Below, piece after piece: positions 1 through 6,663 of a stretch of DNA of 12,382 bases. Source of the DNA: Bacteroidota bacterium. Its GTDB lineage: Bacteria; Bacteroidota; Bacteroidia; Bacteroidales; Paludibacteraceae. The position numbers and the translations under genes are program-made. The notes beneath the pieces were generated by a model, which worked only from the letters and a program-made list of their open reading frames with translations, ran no database searches and was not told where the DNA came from. Each line of letters opens with the position of its first letter. Position 1 is the stretch's first letter. The DNA lies in assembly GCA_017860335.1 (NCBI GenBank), contig JAFNAU010000143.1, positions 1 to 12,382 of the forward strand, read 5' to 3'.

Positions 1-837
1 ATTTACCAGTTCGAGCACCGACAAACCGCGTCCTGTTCCCAGGTTGAAAGTTTCGATATTTGACTTGCTTTTATGTTCCAGCATGCGTTTTACGGCAATG
101 ACATGCGCTTTGGCCAGGTCCACAACGTTGATATAGTCGCGTATACAGGTTCCGTCGGGAGTGTTGTAATCATTACCAAACACCTGAAGTTGTTTGCGGA
201 CACCTGCTGCAGTCTGGGTGATAAACGGAACCAGGTTGTTGGGTACTCCGTTGGGGAGTTCACCGATCTCTGCACTTGGATGAGCGCCAATCGGATTGAA
301 GTAACGCAGGATTGTAGCCTGGTAAAAAGAGTTTGAATAAGCTGTATCGCGGATGATTTCCTCGCAAATCTGTTTTGTGTTTCCGTAAGGTGAAAGTGCC
401 GGTTTGATGGGGGCGCTTTCGGTTACGGGTAGGATATCGGGTTGTCCGTACACGGTACAAGATGAGGAGAAAACCATATTTTTCACATTGTGTATAGGCA
501 TCAGCTGCATCAGGTTTATCAGCGAAACCAGGTTATTGCGGTAGTAAAGCAGCGGTTTCTCAACCGATTCGCCTACAGCCTTGCTGGCTGCAAAATGTAT
601 TATTGCTTCTATACCGGTATATTTTTCGAACATGCGATCCATGTTTACATAATCGGTGCAATCAATGTTTTCAAATGCGGGACGAATGCCGGTAATTTTT
701 TCGATACCGTTCAATACTTCGATATTGGAGTTCGAGAGGTTGTCAACGATAACCACTTCAAATCCGGCATTCTGGAGCTCAACCACTGTATGCGAACCGA
801 TATAGCCAGTACCGCCTGTTACTAAAATTCTAGTCAT
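1..837 (-). CDS. galE: UDP-glucose 4-epimerase GalE, C-terminus cut by window edge
   Basis: Interconverts UDP-galactose and UDP-glucose in the cytoplasm, the epimerase step of the Leloir pathway and a source of UDP-galactose for glycan synthesis. My translation of the complement from ATG at 837-835 gives 279 residues with no stop before the edge; the family is usually about 340 residues, so roughly the last 60 are missing. Visible motifs are the Rossmann NAD-binding loop GGTGYIG at residues 8-14, the HFAASKAVGES stretch from 81, SSSCTVYG at 124-131 and the catalytic YxxxK pair Y151/K155 within SPYGNTK. RYFNPIGAHPS near 178-188 and GTCIRDYINVVDLA near 229-242 are also typical of GalE. It lies 38 bp downstream of the nucleotidyltransferase gene on the same strand, with no clear promoter between them, so the two are probably co-transcribed. 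The alpha-galactosidase 3 kb away makes galactose catabolism plausible, but that link is inferred. Confidence 0.95.
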   Translation of the reverse strand, partial: MTRILVTGGTGYIGSHTVVELQNAGFEVVIVDNLSNSNIEVLNGIEKITGIRPAFENIDCTDYVNMDRMFEKYTGIEAIIHFAASKAVGESVEKPLLYYRNNLVSLINLMQLMPIHNVKNMVFSSSCTVYGQPDILPVTESAPIKPALSPYGNTKQICEEIIRDTAYSNSFYQATILRYFNPIGAHPSAEIGELPNGVPNNLVPFITQTAAGVRKQLQVFGNDYNTPDGTCIRDYINVVDLAKAHVIAVKRMLEHKSKSNIETFNLGTGRGLSVLELVN

Positions 838-875
838 ATTAATTTTGATTTAAGTATAGGATTCCTAAGGTTGAT

Positions 876-1781
876 CTATTTATACAATTTAGCAGGATAA
901 ATGCTTTCGTCAATCAGTTTCTGAATTTTAGCCACTACTTCAGCACGATCTTCGGCATAGGTTACTCCAAACCATTTGGCTGTTGAGTCCAATACTTTGC
1001 AGGTTACTTTGCCGGATATAATCAGGGTATTGACAACCAGAGGAATGAAGAATTCTGATTTCAGTTCGTTGCCGTATTCAGCTAGGAATTTTTTGAAATC
1101 ATCCAGCGAATAATCGAAATAATCGGGTGTGAAGCCCCACATATTCATGGATACCGGTGTGTTTTCGCCGATTACCACTTTTTTGCCTTCTTCGTCTATA
1201 AAAACAATATCATCACCTTTTCTTTCGATGGAAGTACGTTCCACCACGTTGGTCAGGTTGCCGTTTTCGTCCACCACACACACACCGCGGCTTACCGATC
1301 CGCTTTCCGACAGGGTATTTCCCACACGATAACCTACCATACAGTATTCATTCTGTTTTCCGGTTACACCACGAAGAAACTCAGCCATAACCGCGAATGC
1401 ATCTTTACCGTAGAAATCATCTGCATTGATAACAGCAAACGGTTCACGGATAACATTTTTTCCCATCAGTACGGCATGATTGGTACCCCAGGGTTTGGTA
1501 CGTTCGGGGTTATACGTAAAGCCTTCGGGCACATCGGTAATATCCTGAAACACCACTTCAGTTTCGATAACACCTTCGTATTTTTTCAGTACAATGTTAC
1601 GGAAATCTTCTTCGAATGATTTGCGAATAACAAAAACAACTTTACCAAAACCGGCTCTTTCGGCATCAAATACAGAATAATCCATGATGGTTTCCCCGTT
1701 GGGTCCCAGCCCGTCGAGTTGCTTCAAACCACCATACCGACTGCCCATTCCGGCTGCAAGTACAAATAATGTAGGTTTCAT
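876..1781 (-). CDS. Sugar-phosphate nucleotidyltransferase family protein
   Basis: A complete 301-residue protein of the NTP-transferase (GT-A-like) superfamily, which couples a nucleoside triphosphate to a sugar-1-phosphate and releases pyrophosphate in the cytoplasm. The N-terminus carries the nucleotide-binding signature LAAGMGSRYGGLKQ (residues 8-21). WGTNHAVL follows at 98-105. N119-A-D-D122 in the AVINADDFYG stretch is the usual metal/sugar-phosphate site. EFFIPLVVN (243-251) and WFGVTYAEDR (270-279) are further family-like blocks. Length and motifs fit the Bacteroidota proteins annotated only as nucleotidyltransferase. The specific nucleotide and sugar cannot be read from sequence. Because galE follows 38 bp downstream, a uridylyltransferase acting on glucose-1-P or galactose-1-P is an attractive inference. 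Thymidylyl- or guanylyltransferase activity is not excluded. Confidence 0.85.
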   Translation of the reverse strand: MKPTLFVLAAGMGSRYGGLKQLDGLGPNGETIMDYSVFDAERAGFGKVVFVIRKSFEEDFRNIVLKKYEGVIETEVVFQDITDVPEGFTYNPERTKPWGTNHAVLMGKNVIREPFAVINADDFYGKDAFAVMAEFLRGVTGKQNEYCMVGYRVGNTLSESGSVSRGVCVVDENGNLTNVVERTSIERKGDDIVFIDEEGKKVVIGENTPVSMNMWGFTPDYFDYSLDDFKKFLAEYGNELKSEFFIPLVVNTLIISGKVTCKVLDSTAKWFGVTYAEDRAEVVAKIQKLIDESIYPAKLYK

Positions 1782-1810
1782 CAGATAAGTATTTTGAGTG
1801 TTAATAAATT

Positions 1811-1842
1811 TGAAAGTATCTGTTAGTCAATGGGTTGACAAA
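1811..1842 (-). promoter_or_regulatory. Candidate Bacteroidota-type promoter for the nucleotidyltransferase-galE operon
   Basis: On the minus strand TTTG (complement of 1839-1842) is followed after 20 bases by TACTTTCA (complement of 1811-1818). This is close to the Bacteroidota pattern TTTG-N19/20-TAnnTTTG, with the last base of the -7 element deviating. It would start transcription roughly 20-25 bases before the ATG at 1781. A second perfect -7 match, TAATTTTG, lies about 50 bases further upstream but has no matching -33 element. Confidence 0.4.
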
Positions 1843-2066
1843 TTAACTTTTGAAGCTACAAAATTACTAAATAAATCCGGAATAAGCTTCTGCCAGCACG
1901 ATTTTTTTGAAAGTATAAAGCCACCCAACACCCTGAAGGAGGAAGAACTGAGCATTTAAATAATATAATTTGTTTCAGTAATGTTGAATTTGATAGCTGT
2001 TCAGACTGAATTTAATTTAAAAACTCACTTCATTCTTTTCTACGGTTTTCTTATTACACTTTTTTT

Positions 2067-2074
2067 TATCTTTG
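2067..2074 (+). promoter_or_regulatory. Candidate -7 promoter element for yaaA
   Basis: TATCTTTG is a perfect TAnnTTTG match ending 23 bases before the ATG at 2098. The -33 element is poor (a TTTT run about 17 bases upstream). Its position only makes sense if translation starts at 2098, since it falls inside the longer open frame beginning at 1981. Confidence 0.45.
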
Positions 2075-2097
2075 TATCCTTCAAAAACAAACTAATC

Positions 2098-2871
2098 ATG
2101 CTTATACTGCTCTCACCTGCTAAAATTCAGAATTTCAAACCTCAGAATCAGGTACAGGAAAATACCCAATCTGTATATCTGAAAGAAGCTGAAAAAATTA
2201 TCGAAGAGTTGAAGACCTATTCCATTCAGGAGCTGGCTGAACTATTGCAGGTGAATGTAAATATTGCAGAGCAGAATGCCGATCGTTTTTTTCACTGGCA
2301 CACCCCCTTTACTCCCGACAATGCCAAGCAGGCTCTGTGGGTGTACAACGGTGAGGTTTATCACGGCTTGGATGTCGGCAGCATGAACAATCAGGAGATT
2401 GACTATGCACAGCGGCATCTGCGCATCCTTTCGGGTTTGTATGGAGTGCTGCGACCGCTGGATCTGATACAACCATACCGTCTGGATGTCAGCAATCAGC
2501 TAAGTCCTGAATTCGGACGCGATTTGTACGATTTCTGGAAAGAACGGATAAGCCGCGAAGTGAGGAAAACCCTTGACAAGACGGAAAAACCAGAGATCAT
2601 TCTCAACCTGATGTCCAACGAATACTTCCGTACGCTTGATCCTTCCATATTGAAAGCCCGCATCATTGATGTGGAGTTTCTGCAATATCAACCACACACC
2701 GACAGGTTCAAACCCATCGTCATCTATATCAAAAAAGCACGCGGACGAATGGCACGTTTCGTTATCCATCATGAAATCAATGACCCGGAATCGCTCAAAG
2801 CATTCTCTGAAGAAGGCTACTGGTACAACGAGCAACTCTCTACTGACAATAAACTTGTGTTCGTCAGGTAA
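2098..2871 (+). CDS. yaaA: YaaA family peroxide-stress protein (DUF328)
   Basis: A member of the YaaA/DUF328 family. In E. coli this cytoplasmic protein limits intracellular free iron during hydrogen peroxide stress, and family members have been reported to bind DNA. Starting at 2098 the product is 257 residues, matching the family length of about 258, and begins MLILLSPAKIQNF, the counterpart of the family's MKILLSPAKTLDF. Other conserved blocks are LSGLYGVLRPLDLIQPYRLDV near the middle, NLMSNEYF, and the C-terminal KKARGRMARFVI plus SEEGYWYNE. The frame is also open upstream to an ATG at 1981, but that extension is a hydrophobic tail absent from the family, and the candidate promoter sits inside it. 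It has its own promoter and a candidate terminator after it, so it appears monocistronic and unrelated to the flanking sugar genes. No OxyR site was identified. Confidence 0.93.
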   Translation: MLILLSPAKIQNFKPQNQVQENTQSVYLKEAEKIIEELKTYSIQELAELLQVNVNIAEQNADRFFHWHTPFTPDNAKQALWVYNGEVYHGLDVGSMNNQEIDYAQRHLRILSGLYGVLRPLDLIQPYRLDVSNQLSPEFGRDLYDFWKERISREVRKTLDKTEKPEIILNLMSNEYFRTLDPSILKARIIDVEFLQYQPHTDRFKPIVIYIKKARGRMARFVIHHEINDPESLKAFSEEGYWYNEQLSTDNKLVFVR

Positions 2872-2940
2872 TATTACCGGTTTTACCTATAGAGGTTGAT
2901 GGCATTTCTTCGAAAATATGCCCGATATACAATAATATTA

Positions 2941-2967
2941 TAATGCCGGGATAACAAACCGGCTTTA
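2941..2967 (+). terminator. Possible terminator after yaaA
   Basis: GCCGG at 2945-2949 can pair with CCGGC at 2959-2963 across a 9-base loop, and the stem can extend with TAA/TTA after one mismatch. It is followed by TTTAT. The T tract is short, so termination is plausible rather than clear. It lies about 75 bases after the yaaA stop and before the araC-type gene's promoter. Confidence 0.35.
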
Positions 2968-3103
2968 TAAGATTACTCTGATGACAACAGTATTCTGATT
3001 AGCGAAAAAACCTTTCTATCGGACATTCGCCTGATTTTACATAGAATATCAACTATTTTATTAAAATAACAATTTTTCATATCGGATACAACAAAATAAT
3101 ATC

Positions 3104-3111
3104 TATGTTTG
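3104..3111 (+). promoter_or_regulatory. Candidate -7 promoter element for the AraC-family gene
   Basis: TATGTTTG is a perfect TAnnTTTG match ending 28 bases before the ATG at 3140. No good TTTG lies 19-20 bases upstream. AACAAAATAATATCTAT at 3090-3106 overlaps the box and resembles the putative regulator half-site found upstream of susC (13 of 17 bases). Confidence 0.4.
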
Positions 3112-3139
3112 TATTATTATTATCGTTATATGATACTTT

Positions 3140-4030
3140 ATGAACAACAAATCCCACCACATCATTACTGAAATAACTCCACTGTCGGATAAGGACTGTT
3201 TTTATATTGCAGACAGGATAAAATCGGAATTCACCTACCCCATTCATTCACATTCGGAGTTTGAACTCAACTATGTGGAAAATGCAAAAGGTGTAAGGCG
3301 AATCATCGGCGATTCGGTGGAAGTAATCGGTGACTATGATCTGACGCTCGTAGCCGGTGAAAAACTCGAGCATGTCTGGGAACAATATCAGTGTACTTCC
3401 AGAAATATCCGCGAAATAACCATACAGTTCTCATCGGAATTATTTTTTGGTAACCTGCTGAATAAAAATCAGTTCGACAGCATCCGGAAGATGTTTGAGA
3501 ATGCCAAACAGGGGGTTAGTTTTCCAATGGAAGCCATCATGAAAATATATCCGCAGCTGGATACGCTGGCTTCAGAGACAAATGGATTTTACGCGGTCAT
3601 CAAATTCATGACAATCCTGTATGAATTATCAATGAGCGACAATTCGCGAATCCTTTCAAGTTCATCGTTTGCCAATATTGACGACAGTTCCGACAGTCGA
3701 CGCATTTCCAAAGTACACGATTACATCAATATCCATTTCAAAGAGCCCATCCGTCTGGAAGATCTGGCAAGCATTGCCGGGATGTCGTCGGTTTCATTCA
3801 GCCGTTTTTTCAAATTGCGAACCGGCAAAACAATCACCGATTACCTGATTGAAATCCGTCTCGGATATGCCAGCAGACTGCTGGTGGATACCACCAATTC
3901 CATTTCGGAAATATGTTATGAATGTGGTTTCAATAACCTTTCGAATTTCAACCGCATATTCAAAAAGAAAAAAGATTGTTCGCCCAAAGAGTTTCGGGAA
4001 AATTACCGAAAAACAAAACAAATCATTTAA
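3140..4030 (+). CDS. AraC-family transcriptional regulator, probable PUL regulator
   Basis: A 296-residue cytoplasmic DNA-binding regulator. The N-terminal half looks like a cupin-type effector-binding domain: YPIHSHSEFELNYV at 33-46 with H36 and H38, then a beta-rich stretch to about 100. The C-terminal 105 residues form a typical AraC double helix-turn-helix. The first HTH is around 204-228 (RLEDLASIAGMSSVSFSRFF), the second around 253-277, with the signature ICYECGFNNLSNFNRIFKKK followed by SPKEFREN at 281-288. No transmembrane segment or receiver domain is present, so it is a one-component sensor rather than a hybrid two-component system or ECF/anti-sigma pair, the commoner PUL regulators. 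It stands 116 bp before the alpha-galactosidase gene on the same strand. Tandem direct repeats upstream of that gene and of susC are the obvious candidate binding sites. The effector, perhaps galactose or a galactose-containing oligosaccharide, is a guess. Confidence 0.92.
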   Translation: MNNKSHHIITEITPLSDKDCFYIADRIKSEFTYPIHSHSEFELNYVENAKGVRRIIGDSVEVIGDYDLTLVAGEKLEHVWEQYQCTSRNIREITIQFSSELFFGNLLNKNQFDSIRKMFENAKQGVSFPMEAIMKIYPQLDTLASETNGFYAVIKFMTILYELSMSDNSRILSSSSFANIDDSSDSRRISKVHDYINIHFKEPIRLEDLASIAGMSSVSFSRFFKLRTGKTITDYLIEIRLGYASRLLVDTTNSISEICYECGFNNLSNFNRIFKKKKDCSPKEFRENYRKTKQII

Positions 4031-4079
4031 ATCACTCATGATAAAATTGTATTAGTTATTGATAATATATGAGTGGTTT
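4029..4079. repeat. Inverted repeat between the AraC-family gene and the alpha-galactosidase gene
   Basis: AAATCACTCAT at 4029-4039 pairs with ATGAGTGGTTT at 4069-4079 over 11 bases (one G-U), leaving a 29-base loop, and is followed by TTG. It begins on the regulator's stop codon and its right arm reaches the expected -33 region of the next promoter. It may be a long-loop terminator for the regulator gene, or may only partly reflect operator structure, since the loop contains most of the conserved block at 4040-4068. Confidence 0.4.
4040..4077 (+). promoter_or_regulatory. Candidate AraC-type tandem operator upstream of alpha-galactosidase
   Basis: Two half-sites in direct orientation, GATAAAATTGTATTAGT (4040-4056) and GATAATATATGAGTGGT (4061-4077), match at 11 of 17 bases and are offset by 21 bp, two helical turns, as in classic AraC-family operators. 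The block 4040-4068 is 23/29 identical to 6563-6591 upstream of susC. Both blocks end 28 bases before a perfect TAnnTTTG box. Assignment to the adjacent regulator is inferred. Confidence 0.5.
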
Positions 4080-4096
4080 TTGATTGTTCCAAGTTC

Positions 4097-4104
4097 TATT
4101 TTTG
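4097..4104 (+). promoter_or_regulatory. Candidate -7 promoter element for the alpha-galactosidase-esterase operon
   Basis: TATTTTTG is a perfect TAnnTTTG match, 42 bases before the ATG at 4147. There is no exact TTTG at the normal distance, which is compatible with a promoter needing an activator bound next to the -33 region. Confidence 0.45.
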
Positions 4105-4146
4105 CAACATTCATTATCCTTCATTTAACCAATACATTTTGAAATC

Positions 4147-5361
4147 ATGAAAAAACCGCTTTTACTTTTTTTGTTAATATTGCTGTCTTTTGCTTCTCCT
4201 GCTCAAAAATTTGACAAACTGGCGCTGACACCGCCTATGGGCTGGAACAGCTGGAATAAATTTGCCTGTGATATTGACGAAAAACTTATCATGGGCATTG
4301 CCGACCAGTTGGTAGAAACAGGCTTACGCGATGCCGGCTATATTTACATTAATCTCGACGACTGCTGGCACGGTCAGCGCGACAGTCAGGGATTTATCAC
4401 CGCCGATCCGGTAAAATTTCCTTCAGGCATTAAAGCATTGTCCGACTATATTCATTCCAAAGGTTTGAAACTGGGTATTTATTCCGATGCCGGAAGAACA
4501 ACCTGCGGAGGTCGTCCCGGAAGTTTCGGACACGAATATCAGGATGCACTCACCTACGCTTCCTGGGGAATTGATTACCTTAAATACGACTGGTGTGCTA
4601 CCGAAAACATCAATCCGATGAGCGCTTACCAGCTAATGCGTGATGCTCTGCGGGCTGCCGGACGTCCCATACTGTTCAGCATGTGCGAATGGGGTAACAG
4701 CAAACCCTGGACCTGGGCAAAAGAAACCGGTCACATGTGGCGAACCACCGGCGATATCTATAACTGTTTCGACTGTATCGATGACCACGGAAACTGGAAA
4801 GCATTAGGAGTTATGCAAATACTTGATTTACAGGAAGGACTTCGTCAGTATGCGGGTCCAGGTCACTGGAACGACCCCGATATGCTCGAAGTAGGCAACG
4901 GCATGCCTGCCAATCAGGACAGAGCGCATTTCACCATGTGGTGTATGCTAGCGGCACCTCTTATCCTCGGCAACGATATCCGTTCCATGAGTCAGGAAAC
5001 CATGAGTATTCTGATGAATAAAGAAGTGATTGCTGTTAACCAGGATTCTCTGGGTATTCAGGGACTGAAAGCTGAAGCAAAAAACGGAGTGGAAGTCTGG
5101 CTGAAACCTCTCACCGGCGGCGACTGGGCTTTCTGTGTTCTGAACAGAAATAAAGAAAGTGTGAATTACACCGTTGAATGGCAGCGTTTCAATATGGATG
5201 ATAAAGTTTCCAACCGATCGACAGAATTCTATAAAACGACCTACAACATCAGAAATTTGTGGACTTCGAAGCCCGAAGGCACTACTGCAAAGTCTGTTAA
5301 TCTTACTATACCCGGCCAGGATGTAGTTATATACCGTTTAAGTCCTAAAATCAAAAAATGA
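4147..5361 (+). CDS. Secreted GH27 alpha-galactosidase
   Basis: A glycoside hydrolase family 27 retaining alpha-galactosidase of 404 residues that removes terminal alpha-linked galactose from oligo- or polysaccharides. Residues 1-20 form a signal peptide (MKKPLLL..., cleavage probably near SPA-Q or Q-K) without a lipobox cysteine, so a periplasmic location is likely. The mature protein starts at the family-typical LTPPMGWNSWNKFAC (27-41). NLDDCW (69-74) supplies the D71/D72 pair that binds galactose. YLKYDWC (144-150) holds the nucleophile D148, and RTTGDI (199-204) the acid/base D203. CEWG (180-183) has the glutamate seen in galactose-specific rather than N-acetylgalactosamine-specific enzymes. 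GPGHWNDPDMLEVGNG (238-253) is also diagnostic. Cysteines 41/73 and 120/150 sit where family disulfides occur. A beta-sandwich C-terminal domain follows from about residue 305. The stop overlaps the esterase start (ATGA), implying co-translation. Close in layout to plant-type GH27 enzymes; beta-L-arabinopyranosidase activity is less likely. Confidence 0.95.
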   Translation: MKKPLLLFLLILLSFASPAQKFDKLALTPPMGWNSWNKFACDIDEKLIMGIADQLVETGLRDAGYIYINLDDCWHGQRDSQGFITADPVKFPSGIKALSDYIHSKGLKLGIYSDAGRTTCGGRPGSFGHEYQDALTYASWGIDYLKYDWCATENINPMSAYQLMRDALRAAGRPILFSMCEWGNSKPWTWAKETGHMWRTTGDIYNCFDCIDDHGNWKALGVMQILDLQEGLRQYAGPGHWNDPDMLEVGNGMPANQDRAHFTMWCMLAAPLILGNDIRSMSQETMSILMNKEVIAVNQDSLGIQGLKAEAKNGVEVWLKPLTGGDWAFCVLNRNKESVNYTVEWQRFNMDDKVSNRSTEFYKTTYNIRNLWTSKPEGTTAKSVNLTIPGQDVVIYRLSPKIKK

Positions 5362-6554
5362 AAAGGATAAATTTAATATTTTTGTTTGCGGCTTTCCTGC
5401 AGCTCCCTATATATGCCCAAACAACGACCACTGGCAGTAAATTAAGTCATGAGGTGAAAATGACTTCGGGCTGGGTATTCTATTCACCCGAAATGCCCCG
5501 AATAGACATACTGGTAAAAAACACAGATGACATCAAACGAAGTGAAAACCTGCAACTGACTGTAAGCACCGACAAACGGACACCTGTTTACAGTTTTGCG
5601 CAACAAACAATTATTCATCCGTACGATTCGGCCATGATTAGTTTTTCGTTCGGTTTACCGGAACCGGAAGCCATCGTATCGCTCCCCGATAATCAGCCCG
5701 ATCTGGATGAATTTTGGGAAAAAGCAAAGAAAGAGCTTGCCACCGTGACGCCCGATTATAAGCTAACGCTGTTGCCCGGAAAACCCGGCGATAAAAGAAA
5801 AACATACAAAGTGACCATGCGATCGCTCGAAAATGCAGAAATATCAGGTTACTACTGTGTCCCGGAGAAAAAAGGCAAATACCCTGTGATTGTTTCATAC
5901 ATGGGTTACGGTTCAAAACCCTGGCTTCCGAATCCTGCCGACAATCCCGAAATGGCCGAATTTATACTTTCTACACGCGGACAGGGACTAAACCAGCCCG
6001 GAAATATTTATGGTGACTGGATAACTTTCGAATTAGGAGATAAAGACAAATATTATTATCGCGGAGCCTTTATGGATTTGATCCGTGCTATTGATTTTGT
6101 ATCATCGCGCCCTGAAACTGACACCCTGAATATATTTGCCGAAGGAGGAAGTCAGGGTGGTGCATTTACCCTTGCTGCCTGCGCACTCGACCGGCGAATA
6201 ACTGCGGCTGCCCCTACCATACCGTTTCTGTCCGATTATCCCGATTATTTCAGTATTGTAAACTGGCCTGCCGAACCCGTGCAGAAAAAACAGGCAGAGC
6301 TAAAACTTACGGATAAAAAGCTGTATGAGACACTCTCCTACTTCGATATTAAAAATCTGGCACATAAAATAACCTGTCCGGTAATCATGGCTGTGGGGCT
6401 GCAGGACGAAGTTTGTCCGCCGCATACCAATTTCGCCGGTTATAACCGTATTCATTCCGAAAAGGAATTTTACATTTTCCCGGAAAACGGGCACAACGTT
6501 CCTGATCAATGGTGGCAAATACGCTATGCATTTTTCGAAAAACACCGAAAATAA
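5358..6554 (+). CDS. Secreted CE7/AXE1-type acetyl esterase
   Basis: A 398-residue alpha/beta-hydrolase of the acetyl xylan esterase / cephalosporin-C deacetylase (AXE1, CE7) type, expected to remove O-acetyl groups from glycan fragments in the periplasm. Residues 1-20 are a signal peptide ending ...PIYA-Q. A region from about 22 to 110 precedes the esterase fold and is extra compared with standalone CE7 enzymes of about 320 residues; it looks beta-rich. PDLDEFWEKAKKEL (114-127) marks the start of the AXE1 domain. RGQG is at 207-210 and YYYRGAFMD at 232-240. The nucleophile elbow GGSQGG (263-268) gives S265. D350 (GLQDEVCPP) and H379 (PENGHN) complete a plausible triad. The usual CE7 HE pair is HN here. 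It overlaps the alpha-galactosidase by 4 bp and is translationally coupled to it. The acetylated substrate is not evident from sequence. Confidence 0.88.
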   Translation: MKRINLIFLFAAFLQLPIYAQTTTTGSKLSHEVKMTSGWVFYSPEMPRIDILVKNTDDIKRSENLQLTVSTDKRTPVYSFAQQTIIHPYDSAMISFSFGLPEPEAIVSLPDNQPDLDEFWEKAKKELATVTPDYKLTLLPGKPGDKRKTYKVTMRSLENAEISGYYCVPEKKGKYPVIVSYMGYGSKPWLPNPADNPEMAEFILSTRGQGLNQPGNIYGDWITFELGDKDKYYYRGAFMDLIRAIDFVSSRPETDTLNIFAEGGSQGGAFTLAACALDRRITAAAPTIPFLSDYPDYFSIVNWPAEPVQKKQAELKLTDKKLYETLSYFDIKNLAHKITCPVIMAVGLQDEVCPPHTNFAGYNRIHSEKEFYIFPENGHNVPDQWWQIRYAFFEKHRK

Positions 6555-6562
6555 ATCAACCG

Positions 6563-6600
6563 GACAAAATAGTATTAATAATGGATAAAATAATACTTTA
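6563..6600 (+). promoter_or_regulatory. Candidate AraC-type tandem operator upstream of susC
   Basis: Half-sites GACAAAATAGTATTAAT (6563-6579) and GATAAAATAATACTTTA (6584-6600) match at 11 of 17 bases with a 21-bp offset. The first 29 bases are 23/29 identical to 4040-4068. The second half-site runs into the -33 position (TTTA at 6597-6600). An AGTATTA/TAATACT inverted repeat (6571-6577 with 6591-6597) lies in the same interval and may be incidental. Confidence 0.5.
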
Positions 6601-6627
6601 ACCTCCACATACATAAATTTATATTTG
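6597..6627 (+). promoter_or_regulatory. Candidate Bacteroidota-type promoter for the susC operon
   Basis: TTTA at 6597-6600 (one mismatch to TTTG), 19-base spacer, then a perfect TAnnTTTG box TATATTTG at 6620-6627. This predicts a start site near 6631-6634 and a very AT-rich leader of about 50 bases before the ATG at 6684. Confidence 0.55.
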
Positions 6628-6646
6628 TAAAAAAATATTCAATACC

Positions 6647-6663
6647 TTAAATAAATTATTTAA
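6647..6663. repeat. AT-only palindrome in the susC leader
   Basis: TTAAATAA (6647-6654) and TTATTTAA (6656-6663) are perfect inverted copies around a single base. It lies downstream of the predicted start site, 20 bases before the susC ATG. Because the leader is almost entirely A and T, chance occurrence is quite possible. Confidence 0.35.

Larger units (their letters stand above)
1782..2097. other. Divergent intergenic region between nucleotidyltransferase and yaaA
   Basis: This 316-bp AT-rich stretch lies between the leftward nucleotidyltransferase-galE operon and the rightward yaaA gene. It holds a candidate minus-strand promoter (1811-1842) and a candidate plus-strand -7 box (2067-2074). 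The yaaA frame stays open from an ATG at 1981, but the extra 39 residues are hydrophobic and foreign to the family, so I treat 1981-2097 as non-coding. I see no RNA gene or convincing small coding sequence here. Confidence 0.6.

Noticed and set aside
73..825. Plus-strand open frames at 73-336 and 490-825
   Set aside because: They are antisense to the clearly recognisable galE and show no family-like features.
1981..2097. In-frame 39-residue N-terminal extension of YaaA starting at ATG 1981
   Set aside because: The extension is a hydrophobic run not found in the family, the ATG at 2098 begins the conserved MLILLSPAK sequence and gives the normal length, and a candidate promoter lies within the extension.
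2867..2878. Palindrome GGTAATATTACC overlapping the yaaA stop codon
   Set aside because: It is short, has no loop or T tract, and has no second copy in the window, so it is probably chance.
2950..2987. GATAAC/GATTAC pair with 21-bp spacing upstream of the regulator gene, considered as another operator
   Set aside because: Beyond the first six bases the two copies and the consensus half-site do not match, and the interval overlaps the possible yaaA terminator.
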